From: Streptacidiphilus sp041262165
Lineage (GTDB): Bacteria; Actinomycetota; Actinomycetes; Streptomycetales; Streptomycetaceae
Length of the DNA: 64,000 nucleotides
Direction of reading: 5' to 3'
NCBI RefSeq assembly: GCF_041262165.1
Contig: NZ_JBGCBY010000011.1
Location: forward strand, 62,001 to 126,000
Below the pieces are notes generated by a model, which was not told the origin of the DNA, ran no database searches, and saw nothing but the letters and a program-made list of their open reading frames with translations. Below are positions 24,004-32,807 of this stretch, piece by piece (position 1 is the stretch's first letter; each line of letters starts with the position of its first letter). Position numbers and translations under genes: made by a program.

Positions 24004-24450
24004 ATGGGGAAGTGGGACGGAACAGCAGACAAGAGACGCCCGTGGCCGCCGCGCGCACGGAAACTGGCGGGCAACGCACTCATCCTGGTCATCGTGGGCT
24101 TCGTCTTCCTGGTGGTCGCCGTGCTCCTTCTGCCGGGGCCGGCGGGGTCAGGTACCGTTCCGGGATCGTCACCGGGATCCACGGTCGACATCGCGGGCAT
24201 CATCACCGCCGCCACCGGGCTCATCTCCGCCATCGCTGGCCTCATTACCGCCATCGCTGCGCTGCGCGTCGCAAGAGCGCCTCAGCCACCGGCCGTGACT
24301 GCACAGCCCGGCGGCTTCGGGCCGCCGCCGATCATGGGGGCACCGTGGCCGGCGCAGTCCTCGCAGCAGACCTCCCTTTCGCCGCCGGGCGCGAATCCGT
24401 GGCACATGCCACCAGCGTCGCCGTACCCGCCAGCTGGCCCGCCGAACTGA
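24004..24450 (+). CDS. small membrane protein with Pro-rich tail
   Basis: 148 residues from ATG 24004. Two hydrophobic helices: about 20-45 (ALILVIVGFVFLVVAVLLLP) and 60-92 (IAGIITAATGLISAIAGLIT), then a Pro/Gly-rich tail with PPxxxPP elements. Resembles DUF-type membrane proteins of streptomycete islands whose C-terminal tail may be cytoplasmic. No ribosome binding site; the 5' sequence is AT-richer (TTGATCGCTCTACCGTGTTCC). Function unknown. Confidence 0.55.
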   Translation: MGKWDGTADKRRPWPPRARKLAGNALILVIVGFVFLVVAVLLLPGPAGSGTVPGSSPGSTVDIAGIITAATGLISAIAGLITAIAALRVARAPQPPAVTAQPGGFGPPPIMGAPWPAQSSQQTSLSPPGANPWHMPPASPYPPAGPPN

Positions 24451-24626
24451 GCACAAGTCAGGGATGTCACAGACCTGCCCGATTCCTCTCTCCAGGCCCT
24501 TTCCGGGCTACCTCTGGGGCTGCCTCCCTGCCTCCCTGAACGGCCATCGCCGCAGGTCAGGCCCGGGGAGTTGGGTCAGGGAGGCGGATAGGGAGAACTC
24601 CCCGCCTCCCCGGCCGCCTCCCTGGA

Positions 24627-26802
24627 TCAAAACTCGTCCCCGTCGTCCTCCGCGGCCCGCTCGGCGAGCGCTTCGAGGACTCGGTCGCGGCTGACGACCA
24701 TGTTGCCGTTGGACTTGTACGGGGCCGCCCCGAAGGGCTCCAGGGCCTGCTTGAGATCGGATGCGGTCCAGCTGCGGTACTCGGTCGGGTTGCGCTGCGC
24801 CAGGTGCTGGCGGACCTCGTCGGTGCCCATGCGGGGCTCGTTGCCGATGACGGCGGCGATGGCGGAGAGGTGGTCGACTGGTGCGGCCGGCTCGACGGCC
24901 GCGCGGGTGGTGACGCCGGACCGGAGGGCCTTGGCGCGGTTGGTGATCTGCACGGCCTCCTCGTCGTTGATGTAGTGCGTGCGCACGTTGAGCGACACCT
25001 GTGCCGGCGGGAGCTGCACGCCGTCGCCAGCGACGACCAGCTGCCCCTTGTCCAGGCCCTGCCGGAGCTTGTGGGGTGCGGCGCCGGCCTCGACCGGCGA
25101 TTCGCCGAGCGCCATCCGGGCCTGCGACTCGGTGCCCAGGACCAGCGCGGCGCGGATGTGATTGCCTTCGCGGGAACGCTTGGGCAGGTTCTGGTCGGTC
25201 GGGTCCTGGGTGCCTTCCCAAATCGTGACATTCACGGCACGGCCCTGGTCGTGAATGCCCTTGACCGCCTGGAAGTAGCGGCTGGTCGCCTTGGCCCCGC
25301 CGAACGGGCGCTTGTCCAAGCCGACGGCCGCAGACCCGTAGGCCACCTGCGCCTCGTCCACGATCACGACCAGCGGCGTGAACACGGTGCCCTTCGGTGC
25401 CATCAGCCGGCGCTGCATCTCGATGAACACCTCCTCGACCATCTCGGTCACCAGGACGACATGGTCATCGGTCGGGCCCTCGATCAGCACCGAGGCGAGG
25501 CCCTCGAACATGGACCAGTCACCCACCCCCTTGAGGTCCCCGAGCCGGAAGTCGACCGTGGGGTCCAGGGCCAGCCACAGCGCCAGGGCCCGCAAGGAAG
25601 CCGTCTTGCCCTGGTTCGACAGTCCGGTGACCAGCACGTGCTTCTGGAACAGGCTGAGGGTGGCGGCATCACCGCGCAGGTCCAGGCCCCAAGGAGCGCG
25701 GCCGGTCTTGTAGTTGGCGGTCATGGTGGGGTCAGTGACCAGCGGCGAGGCGGGCACGGGCTCGTCCAGGGCGCCGCTGTCGGCGATCCACAGGCGCACG
25801 GTGCGGGCGGCCGGGGCGACGCTGATATAGAGCTCGTGTTCGTGGCGTCCCAGGTTCTCCGCCATCTTCCGGCGCCGGTTCATGACCTCTTCGGTGGGTG
25901 ATCCGGAGGGCAGGTGGACGTCGACCTCGACGCCGCAGCCGGCCATGGTGATCGGTCCGAGCATCGCGGCACCAGCGTCGCCCATCTCGCGGATCGCGTT
26001 GCGCAGCGGGGCGACACCGAGGTCGCGCAGCGCGGTGACGACGATGGACGGGGTGATCGGTGCGCCCTCGTTGCTGGGCTTGCCGCCGGGCAGCATCCAC
26101 GCCGGAGCAGCGCCGTGCCGCCTACCAACCGCCCACAAGGCAGCCAGGGCGACGAACGGGGCCGCGGCGAGGGCCGGGCCCCAGAGGACGGCGATGACGG
26201 CGCAGATCCAGGCCACGGTGTCGACGGCGCCAGTGATCGGCACCAGGACATCACGGACCTGGTGCTCGGCGACGGCCATCACGATGCCGATGGCCAGCAG
26301 CGTGCCGGTGCCGGGGAGCGTGGCGATGGCCGTGCCGCGGGCGAGGTGGATCGGCGCGGCGAGCAGGTCCATGCGCCGCCGGTGGCGGGCGGCGCGGAAC
26401 GATGCTCCGCGCGCTTCCCACTCCTGGGCTGCCTCGATGTTCCCGACGGCCTCGGCGGCGCGGATCATGCGCTCGTAGCGGGCTGCGGTGTGTCCGTCCC
26501 AGGCGCGGCGAGTGGCGACCAGGCCGCCGGCGGCGACGAACGACGGGTGCCGGACCAGGAACCGGCCCAGCGCGACCGTGCGCTCATGCGTGGCGGCAAC
26601 CCGGACGGTGCGGGCACTGCGCCGTACCCGCCCGGGGCGGGCGGCTGGCTGGGCGCTGGTGGCTTCGGTGGCCAGCTGTTCGGCGCCGGGCGGGTACGAC
26701 GGTGCCCTCGATGGGCTTCCGCGTCTCGGGGACGGCCTTGTCGAGCTTGACCGGCTGCGGATGCCCGTTGATTGCAGGTGTGCTGTCGGTGATCGTCATC
26801 AT
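24627..26802 (-). pseudogene. FtsK/TraB-like DNA translocase, frameshifted in N-terminal part
   Basis: From ATG 26800-26802 (MMTITDSTPAINGHPQPVKL) to about 26700 one frame, then one base out YPPGAEQLATEATSAQPAAR and on to a long ORF ending 24627. Residues include two membrane helices, Walker A GLSNQGKTASL, Walker B VVIVDEAQVAY, and an FtsK core with GTQDPTDQNLPKRSREGNHI; C-terminal winged-helix-like part is present. AICE-type conjugation uses such a hexameric ATPase to move double-stranded DNA. GTCGTACCC carries one extra G at about 26697-26700. The main ORF alone has an internal start at 26468. Confidence 0.8.
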
Positions 26803-27008
26803 CGAGTCCTGACCTGAGTCGTGGGGTGGGCGGCGCGCCACCAGAGGGCGCCGAGCAGGAGCAGCAGGAGTGCGGCCGGCGTGGTAGCCACCCACGGCAC
26901 GACAGCCGCGGTGACCGGCACCAGGAGGTGCCGCAGGTTGTAGGCCAGGACGAGCAGCAGGCCGAGGATGACGACGGTCGACGGGCGGGTGACGGGGCGG
27001 ACGGTCAT
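26799..27008 (-). CDS. small membrane protein preceding the translocase
   Basis: 69 residues from ATG (27006-27008). MTVRPVTRPSTVVILGLLLV then VTAAVVPWVATTPAALLLLL: two membrane helices with a short charged tail. Its TGA overlaps the translocase ATG (ATGA), so it is translated together with it; such Spd-type small membrane proteins accompany TraB in streptomycete plasmids and AICEs and help intramycelial spread. Confidence 0.65.
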   Translation of the reverse strand: MTVRPVTRPSTVVILGLLLVLAYNLRHLLVPVTAAVVPWVATTPAALLLLLLGALWWRAAHPTTQVRTR

Positions 27009-27097
27009 GGCGGTGCCTCCTTGAAGGAGTTGAGGGGCGACCCGGAATGGGGCCTGGTCGCTGGCGCTGTCGGCGGGGCGTGGTACCCATGGGCCGC

Positions 27098-27646
27098 ATG
27101 AATACTGATCACGCCCGCCCTGAGGATCTGGCGACTCTTCGGGAAGCGTTGGAGACGGATGCGCCGCTTGGCTGGGACGCCGTCCGCGCGTTCGAGGCGG
27201 AACACGGAATCGTCGTGCCCGAGCCCTATCGGACCTTCGTGGCGGAGATCGGCGACGGCGCCAGCTCGGGGCCTCCCCACTACGGGCTCATTCCGCTGAC
27301 GGATCAGCCCGGCGACTGGGGCAACTACCGCCCGGTCCGCGAGCTGGCAAAGCCCTTCCCGCTGACCGAGGAGCTGCTGTGGGTGGACGACCCCCGCCCG
27401 GACTCCGAATTGGATCTGGTCCTGGCCCCCGTCTTCGACCACGGCTCGATCCTGCTGGGCACCGATGGGTGCGGCATGTACTGGCACCTGATCGTCACCG
27501 GACCCTCCCGCGGGCACATCTGGCTCATCGACGAAAACGGCGCCCTTCCCTTTGGGACCGAATTCGGTCTCACCAGCGGCGAATCGGGATTCACCGGCTG
27601 GGTCCGGCACTGGGCTGACGGCAAGGATTGGTTCGACACGGAGTGA
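27098..27646 (+). CDS. SUKH (SMI1/KNR4)-family protein
   Basis: 182 residues from ATG 27098 (another in-frame ATG at 27089). EEHGIVVPEPYRTFVAEIGD, GLIPLTDQPGDWGNYRPVRE, ILLGTDGCGMYWHLIVTGPS and HIWLIDENGALPF are the core strands of the SUKH superfamily, most members of which are immunity proteins for contact-dependent toxins. No toxin gene lies beside it. It is encoded on the plus strand, opposite to the transfer genes on both sides, so it is a cargo gene. Function as a toxin antidote is inference. Confidence 0.8.
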   Translation: MNTDHARPEDLATLREALETDAPLGWDAVRAFEAEHGIVVPEPYRTFVAEIGDGASSGPPHYGLIPLTDQPGDWGNYRPVRELAKPFPLTEELLWVDDPRPDSELDLVLAPVFDHGSILLGTDGCGMYWHLIVTGPSRGHIWLIDENGALPFGTEFGLTSGESGFTGWVRHWADGKDWFDTE

Positions 27647-27681
27647 CATGACGCTCGCCTCCTCACGGCTCGGACTGAGTC

Positions 27682-28626
27682 TCAGGCGGCGGTGACGCGG
27701 TTGAGGGTCCGGATGACCGAGGACTCTTTGGTCTCCGGCCCGAGGGCTGTCCGGACAGCTGCGAGGACGGTGTCCTTGTCGCGCACGCCGAGGACGACCA
27801 GGCCGCGCACGAGCTCGGTGATCGAGGCCTCCGACCTGCTGTCCTGCGTGTCCTGGCCTTGTCCGGACACCTCGCGAACCACGTCCGTCGTGACGGTGAT
27901 GCCGACCCGGGCTAGCTGGGCGACGACCTCCTCGGCGGTGGCGTCGGGCATTGTGTCGACGGCGGCGCGGACAGCGGCGTGGGCTTGTCCGGCGCTGTCC
28001 TCGGCGGTGGTGATGACCGGGATCGCGTGTCCGGCGAGGGCTTCGCGGGCGCGGGCGAGCTGCCGGTTCACGGTGACCATGGCGAGTTCCGCGCCGGCCT
28101 CGGCGGAGTATTGGTTGACCCACATCTGGGTGCGGTCATCCAGCGGCTTGGAGTTGTGGTGCAGCACCAGGGCCCACACGACCTTCGCCAGGCCGGAGAT
28201 GACGCCGCCGATCAGCCCGGCCGCGAGGGATCCGGTCAGCGAGCCGTGGACGGCGACCGCGGTCATGGCGATGGCCAGAGCGACGTACCCGACGCGGCGC
28301 GGCAGCCGGGCCTTGGCCGTGTTGTAGCGGGACAGCCACTCGACGGCCAGGGCCACGATCCAGGTGGCGTCGAACACGATCGCCGCGGTGTAGGCGATGA
28401 CCGGCGGCACGGCGATGGTGAGCAGGGCGCCGACGCTGGCCGTCGACCAGATGATCGAGGCCAAGATCACCAGGACCGCGGTCCCGGAGACCCCGGACAA
28501 GACGATGCGGTCCCAGTCGATCGGCGTCACGGGGACCTGGACCCGGTCGGTGGTGGGGACCATGCGGGTGATGCCGTTGATGGTGTGCGGGACGTCGCGG
28601 GTGATGGTGCGGATACGGGTCTTCAC
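27682..28626 (-). CDS. DUF2637 membrane protein (Spd-like)
   Basis: 314 residues from GTG (28624-28626). Four hydrophobic segments between about residues 30 and 160 (ILASIIWSTASVGALLTIAV, VIAYTAAIVFDATWIVALAV, YVALAIAMTAVAVHGSLTGS, LIGGVISGLAKVVWALVLHH) followed by a long C-terminal soluble part (REALAGHAIPVITTAEDSAG). DUF2637 proteins are spread proteins near transfer genes of streptomycete plasmids and AICEs. No catalytic motif. An upstream, Pro/Arg-rich extension of the ORF is not used. Confidence 0.8.
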   Translation of the reverse strand: MKTRIRTITRDVPHTINGITRMVPTTDRVQVPVTPIDWDRIVLSGVSGTAVLVILASIIWSTASVGALLTIAVPPVIAYTAAIVFDATWIVALAVEWLSRYNTAKARLPRRVGYVALAIAMTAVAVHGSLTGSLAAGLIGGVISGLAKVVWALVLHHNSKPLDDRTQMWVNQYSAEAGAELAMVTVNRQLARAREALAGHAIPVITTAEDSAGQAHAAVRAAVDTMPDATAEEVVAQLARVGITVTTDVVREVSGQGQDTQDSRSEASITELVRGLVVLGVRDKDTVLAAVRTALGPETKESSVIRTLNRVTAA

Positions 28627-28709
28627 AGGGGTGTCCGTTCTCGGGAAGGCGGGGGCGGTGGCCTCGGCAGCGGACTGCTGGCCTTCCGCCCCCGTGGGCG
28701 GATGCGGCG

Positions 28710-28859
28710 TCAGAACTTGCAGGTGGCGTACACGCGCACGAGCTGGCCGTCTCGGCGGCACGGGCGCGGCGCCGTGGCGGTGACTTCGCTGAACGCCTGC
28801 TGCAGGCGGATCAGGGCGAGCTGGACCTCGGCCGGGGTGCCGATCAGGCGGATCCGCAT
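28710..28859 (-). CDS. 49-residue accessory protein
   Basis: From ATG (28857-28859), MRIRLIGTPAEVQLALIRLQ, later RPCRRDGQLVRVYATCKF, stop TGA 28710-28712. Beta-hairpin plus helix pattern with a C-terminal Cys; small proteins of this type are common near Spd genes of streptomycete AICEs. Its ATG overlaps the preceding stop (TGATG), so it is coupled to the 28859-29125 gene. Too short for family naming. Confidence 0.6.
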   Translation of the reverse strand: MRIRLIGTPAEVQLALIRLQQAFSEVTATAPRPCRRDGQLVRVYATCKF

Positions 28860-29125
28860 CACCGGTCACCGCCGTCCAGCGGCATCGGATAGGGGAGGTG
28901 CGCGGGGTATCCGGTCGGGCGCCTTGCCTCAGCCGCGGCGGCGCGGAGCTCCTCGACCTCGACCGCGAAGGAGCGCAGGAACGCGGCATGCCGTTCCAGG
29001 CCGTCCGCCAGGGCCCGCAGCTGATCCGGCGTCAAAACGGGAGTTGACGGAGCGCCGGGCACGCAAGGGCGGCCGGCCTCCAGGTCGCACGTCCTGACGA
29101 CCCGACAACACTCCGGCGATTCCAT
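28859..29125 (-). CDS. small hypothetical protein at element end
   Basis: 88 residues from ATG (29123-29125). Cys-containing N-terminus (ECCRVVRTCDLEAG), then a helical region LTPDQLRALADGLERHAAFL. Precedes the 49-residue gene on the same strand, one base overlap. It is the last recognisable gene before the tRNA that limits the island, so it is probably within the element. Family not known. Confidence 0.5.
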   Translation of the reverse strand: MESPECCRVVRTCDLEAGRPCVPGAPSTPVLTPDQLRALADGLERHAAFLRSFAVEVEELRAAAAEARRPTGYPAHLPYPMPLDGGDR

Positions 29126-29232
29126 GATCGCCTAGCGTTCGAGCGAGCAGCGAGCGAGCAGAGGCCGGATTCAGGCTCACGCCGGACAGCGAAAGGCCCA
29201 GTTCAAGGGCGCTGAACTGGGCTTTGGCTGAG

Positions 29233-29306
<74 letters not shown>

Positions 29307-29439
29307 AGGTCAGTCGTGCCGCACTGATGGTCACGCTGATCGTTCCTACCGATCGTCGTACATCAGGACGAGCGGCCCACGTGTGGACCGCTCGCCGCAG
29401 CATAGCTGGTGAGACGCGTGGCCCGCGCGTGGGGTTCCC

Positions 29440-30855
29440 TCAACTGGATCTTTCCCCGGCGGTGGCCGGAGTACTGCTCGGGACGGGTACTCCCGTCTCG
29501 CGCGGCAGGGGCAGGCGTATGGACGGCGGGGTCACCGCGGCCCGGCGTCTGCGGATCACCCGGACCAGGGCGACGGCGAGCAGCAGCACGCCGAAGGCCA
29601 CATAGGGCGACCCCAAGGGCTGCTGCCAGGCGTGCAGCCGGAGCGAGGGGCCCTCGGACTCCGGCGTGAGCCACATGGTGTATCCGAGGAAGGTCACCAA
29701 CGCGGCAGCGAGCAGCAGCCGCCAGCGCAGGTGGCGGAGTGCCTCGGGCCGGGACCGCTCCGTGGCGGCCTCGGCGGCGAGCAGGACGAGCAGGGGGACG
29801 CACCACACCCAGTGGTGGGTCCAGCTGATCGGCGAGATGAGCAGAGCGGTGACGGCGGCGCAGGTGACGCCCCACGCCTCGGCGTGGGGGACGTAGCGGC
29901 TGCTGCGAGCGGTGTGGGCGGCGATCGTGAGCCCGGCCACCGCGGTGACGGCGGCGGTGGCGACCCAGAGCAGCCCGGGGTCCGGCTGGTGCAGCAAGCG
30001 CGCGAGCGCCCCGCGCAGCGACTGGTTGTCGGTGATCTGGGTCAGCCCGACCCGGCGGGAGTCGTAGAGGTAGTGCGTCCAGAAGCTCCAGGACGCGTGG
30101 GGCAGGGCGATCCAGCCGAGCAGTGCGGTACCCAGGAAGCCGGCGAAGGAGACCATCGCCGCGCGTGGGCGGCCGGTCAACAGCAGGTAGACGCCGAAGA
30201 GGCCGGGGGTGAGCTTGAGCCCGGCGGCGATGCCGATCAGCAGTCCCTTGCTGCGCGCATGGTCGGGTCGGGTGAGGTCGGCCAGCACCAGGCAGGCGAT
30301 GAGGAGGTTGATCTGCCCGTACTGGAGCGTGGTCCACACGGGTTCGAGCCATACGCCGGCGCCGACGAAGGCGACGACGGCGAGCGGCCGGGACGGTCTT
30401 CGCGGCCAGTCCACGAGCCGGAAGGAGAGCGCCGCCAGCAGCCCCAGCAGACCCAGGTTCGCTCCGGTGACCAGGATGCGCAGCACCCCGAGCGGGATGT
30501 AGCTGGTGGGAACGAACATCATGGCTGCGAAGGGCGGGTAGGTCGCGGAGAGCTTGAAGCCCGGCACGATCATCGCGTAGAGGTCCTGGCCGTGGCGGAC
30601 AGTGTCGCCCTCCGCCCGGTAGACGATCATGTCGACCATGGTGGCGTGGCCCAGGTACCGGACAACCTCGTAGAGCAGCAGGGAGATCAGGGCGCAGCCG
30701 ACGACCAGAGCGGACTTCCGGGACGGTGCGACGCGCCGGCCTCGGGCGGTTCCCGGTGGCTCCTCCGCTCGTAGGTCCTCGGTGGTGCTGCTGCGTCGAC
30801 TGCTGTCTACCGCCACTTCCCCCGCCTCTGCCCGATCGGCCCCCCGGCCCGTCAC
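29440..30855 (-). CDS. GT87-family membrane mannosyltransferase (DUF2029)
   Basis: 471 residues, polytopic (about nine to ten membrane helices). Family markers: YRAEGDTVRHGQDLY (Asp-containing first loop) and YPPFAAMMFVP near residue 100, KGLLIGIAAGLKLTPGLFG, and ISPISWTHHWVW around 350. Such polyprenol-phosphate-mannose dependent enzymes add mannose to lipid-linked glycans such as phosphatidylinositol mannosides in actinobacteria. Start ATG/GTG at 30855. It lies just outside the island, with no operon partner. Confidence 0.9.
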   Translation of the reverse strand: MTGRGADRAEAGEVAVDSSRRSSTTEDLRAEEPPGTARGRRVAPSRKSALVVGCALISLLLYEVVRYLGHATMVDMIVYRAEGDTVRHGQDLYAMIVPGFKLSATYPPFAAMMFVPTSYIPLGVLRILVTGANLGLLGLLAALSFRLVDWPRRPSRPLAVVAFVGAGVWLEPVWTTLQYGQINLLIACLVLADLTRPDHARSKGLLIGIAAGLKLTPGLFGVYLLLTGRPRAAMVSFAGFLGTALLGWIALPHASWSFWTHYLYDSRRVGLTQITDNQSLRGALARLLHQPDPGLLWVATAAVTAVAGLTIAAHTARSSRYVPHAEAWGVTCAAVTALLISPISWTHHWVWCVPLLVLLAAEAATERSRPEALRHLRWRLLLAAALVTFLGYTMWLTPESEGPSLRLHAWQQPLGSPYVAFGVLLLAVALVRVIRRRRAAVTPPSIRLPLPRETGVPVPSSTPATAGERSS

Positions 30856-30968
30856 CCCGAAGAGCCTAGCGGGGGGCTCGGACAGGAACGCCCCCCGAGC
30901 GGAGGAGCCGCGTCATCCTCTGGGACCACGGCCGGGCGGACGACCCGCTTGATCAGCGCCTTTGTGCC

Positions 30969-31403
30969 TCAGGGCCGCTGTGCGCCGTCGACGACGCGCT
31001 GCAGCAGGTCACGCAGCTGGCCGCGCTCGTCGGGGGCGAGCGCGGCCAGCGGGGCGCGGGCGAAGTGCAGCGACTCCCGGAGCTCCTCGGACGCCACGCG
31101 TCCGGCGTCGGTGGCCGCGACCCGCTTGATCCGGCGGTCGGCAGGGTCGGGCTGGCGCTCGACCAGGCCGCGGATCTCCAGGCGGTCGACGATGCCGGTG
31201 ATGTTGGAGGGCTCGCAGCTGAGCGTCTGCGCGATCTGGCGCATCGGCATCGGACCGCGGCGCAGCAGGGCCAGGACTTTGGCCTGTGCGCCGGTGAGCG
31301 AGCGGGCGGCGGCGGCCTCCTCGTACTCCTTGTGGAACAGGGAGACCATGGTGGCCATCAGATCGACCACCTCAAGGGTGAGCGGGTCCTGCGGTTGCGA
31401 CAT
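30969..31403 (-). CDS. MarR-family transcriptional regulator
   Basis: 144 residues from ATG (31401-31403) MSQPQDPLTLEVVDLMATMV; a second ATG at 31422-31424 would add seven residues. Winged helix: LTGAQAKVLALLRRGPMPMR, CEPSNITGIVDRLEIRGLVE, DRRIKRVAATDAGR; it is typical MarR. Divergent from the zinc-free reductase gene, with only about 90 bp between, so it likely controls that gene and itself in response to a small aromatic or electrophilic compound (inference). Confidence 0.92.
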   Translation of the reverse strand: MSQPQDPLTLEVVDLMATMVSLFHKEYEEAAAARSLTGAQAKVLALLRRGPMPMRQIAQTLSCEPSNITGIVDRLEIRGLVERQPDPADRRIKRVAATDAGRVASEELRESLHFARAPLAALAPDERGQLRDLLQRVVDGAQRP

Positions 31404-31424
31404 GAACTCAGGGTAGCTGAACAT

Positions 31425-31454
31425 TTGACATGGTGAACCTTTTGGCTGCAGAGT
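31425..31454 (+). promoter_or_regulatory. promoter of the NADP-dependent reductase
   Basis: TTGACA at 31425-31430, 18-bp spacer, CAGAGT at 31449-31454; transcription would start about 40 bases before the reductase ATG. TGAAC repeats on both sides (31417-31421 and 31434-31438) may be the MarR site. Confidence 0.55.
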
Positions 31455-31496
31455 TGCTTGATGTCATCAATGAACGAGAATCTAAAGGAAAACGAC

Positions 31497-32519
31497 ATGG
31501 CTGAGCAGACCCTGCCCGCGACCGGCCGCGAATGGCACCTGGCGGCGCGGCCGAACGGCTGGCCGGTACCCGAGGACTTCGCTCTGGTCGAGGCCCCGGT
31601 ACAGGCCCCGGGTGCGGGTCAGATCGTGGTCCGCAACGAGTTCCTCTCGGTCGACCCCTACATGCGCGGCCGGATGAACGACGTCAAGTCGTACGTACCG
31701 CCGTTCCGGCTGGGCGCGGTCATGGACGGCGGCGCGGTCGGCCGGGTCGTCGCCTCCGAGGCCGAGGGCTTCGCCGTCGGTGACGCGGTGCTGCACGGGC
31801 TCGGCTGGCGCGAGTACGCCACCCTGGACGCCGCCAAGTCGGTCAAGGTCGACGCCTCGCTGCCGCTGCAGTCCTACCTCGGCGTGCTCGGCATGACCGG
31901 GCTCACCGCCTACGCGGGCCTGCTCGAGGTCGGCGGCTTCAAGCCCGGTGACGCGGTGTTCGTCTCCGGTGCGGCGGGTGCGGTCGGCAGCATGGTCGGC
32001 CAGATCGCCAAGCTGCGCGGCGCCTCCCTGGTCGTCGGCAGCGCGGGCTCGGACGAGAAGGTCCGCCGGCTGACCGAGGACTTCGGCTTCGACGCCGCGT
32101 TCGACTACAAGAACGGTCCGGTCGCCGAGCAGCTGGCCAAGGTCGCCCCCGAGGGCATCGACATCTACTTCGACAACGTCGGCGGCGAGCACCTGGAGGC
32201 GGCCATCGGCGCGCTGAAGCTCAAGGGCCGTGCGGTGCTCTGCGGCGCCATCGCGCAGTACAACGACACCAACCCGCCGATCGGACCCCGCAACCTGGCG
32301 CTGGCGATCGGCAAGCGGCTGCGCCTGGAGGGCATGCTGGTCGGGGACCACTACGGCCTGCAGCCGCAGTTCGTCGCCGAGGTCGGCGAGTGGCTGCGTG
32401 AGGGAAAGCTGGTCGTCGAGGACACCGTGGTCGACGGCTTCGAGAACACCGCGGACGCCTTCCTGGGCATGCTTCACGGCGCCAACACCGGCAAGATGCT
32501 GGTCCGCCTGAACGGCTGA
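31497..32519 (+). CDS. NADP-dependent zinc-free MDR oxidoreductase (curcumin reductase-like)
   Basis: 340 residues from ATG 31497; AAAGGA upstream. N-terminus with SVDPYMRGRMND, Rossmann loop FVSGAAGAVGSMVGQIAKLR, then DYKNGPVAEQLAKVAPEGID and FDNVGGEHLE, which is the leukotriene B4 dehydrogenase/CurA branch of MDR enzymes lacking the zinc sites. They reduce alkenal/enone double bonds with NADPH. Divergent MarR gene suggests induction by reactive substrates. Confidence 0.93.
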   Translation: MAEQTLPATGREWHLAARPNGWPVPEDFALVEAPVQAPGAGQIVVRNEFLSVDPYMRGRMNDVKSYVPPFRLGAVMDGGAVGRVVASEAEGFAVGDAVLHGLGWREYATLDAAKSVKVDASLPLQSYLGVLGMTGLTAYAGLLEVGGFKPGDAVFVSGAAGAVGSMVGQIAKLRGASLVVGSAGSDEKVRRLTEDFGFDAAFDYKNGPVAEQLAKVAPEGIDIYFDNVGGEHLEAAIGALKLKGRAVLCGAIAQYNDTNPPIGPRNLALAIGKRLRLEGMLVGDHYGLQPQFVAEVGEWLREGKLVVEDTVVDGFENTADAFLGMLHGANTGKMLVRLNG

Positions 32520-32609
32520 CACCGCCGGACCGTACCGGGCTGCCGTCACCAATGGGTGGCGGCAGCCCAGCGGTGTCGCATGGCCTCGCGTTTACTTCTG
32601 CGCAATCTC

Positions 32610-32640
32610 TTGACGCTACCCACATGTGAGCGTTAACAAT
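32610..32640 (+). promoter_or_regulatory. araB promoter with operator A
   Basis: TTGACG (32610-32615), 18-bp spacer, TAACAAT as the -10 region; the operator TGTGAGCGTTAACA at 32625-32638 overlaps the -10. A nearly identical arrangement precedes the regulator gene. Repressor bound here would block transcription. Confidence 0.85.
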
Positions 32641-32793
32641 TGTCCCGCAGACACGTTGGGGGTCGGAATGCGGGACCTGCCCGCCGCCCGCGTCCGCACC
32701 CTGTCGTCTTCGCCGGCCCTGCGCCGCACACCTGGCATGCCCGCGACCGTGCCACGCCCGACCGTCGATACCGCGTACCTCCGGAGAACATAT

Positions 32794-32807
32794 TGTGAGC
32801 GTTAACA
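32794..32807 (+). promoter_or_regulatory. operator B overlapping the araB start codon
   Basis: Second TGTGAGCGTTAACA, identical to operator A, 169 bp downstream. It contains the GTG start codon (32795-32797), so the DNA encoding V-S-V-N is also repressor site. Double operators at this distance could support looping. Confidence 0.85.

Noticed and set aside
27039..27046. GACCCGGA, similar to the TraB recognition octamer known from streptomycete plasmids
   Set aside because: Only a single copy was noticed; clustered copies would be needed for a transfer locus, and eight bases are not significant in this GC content.
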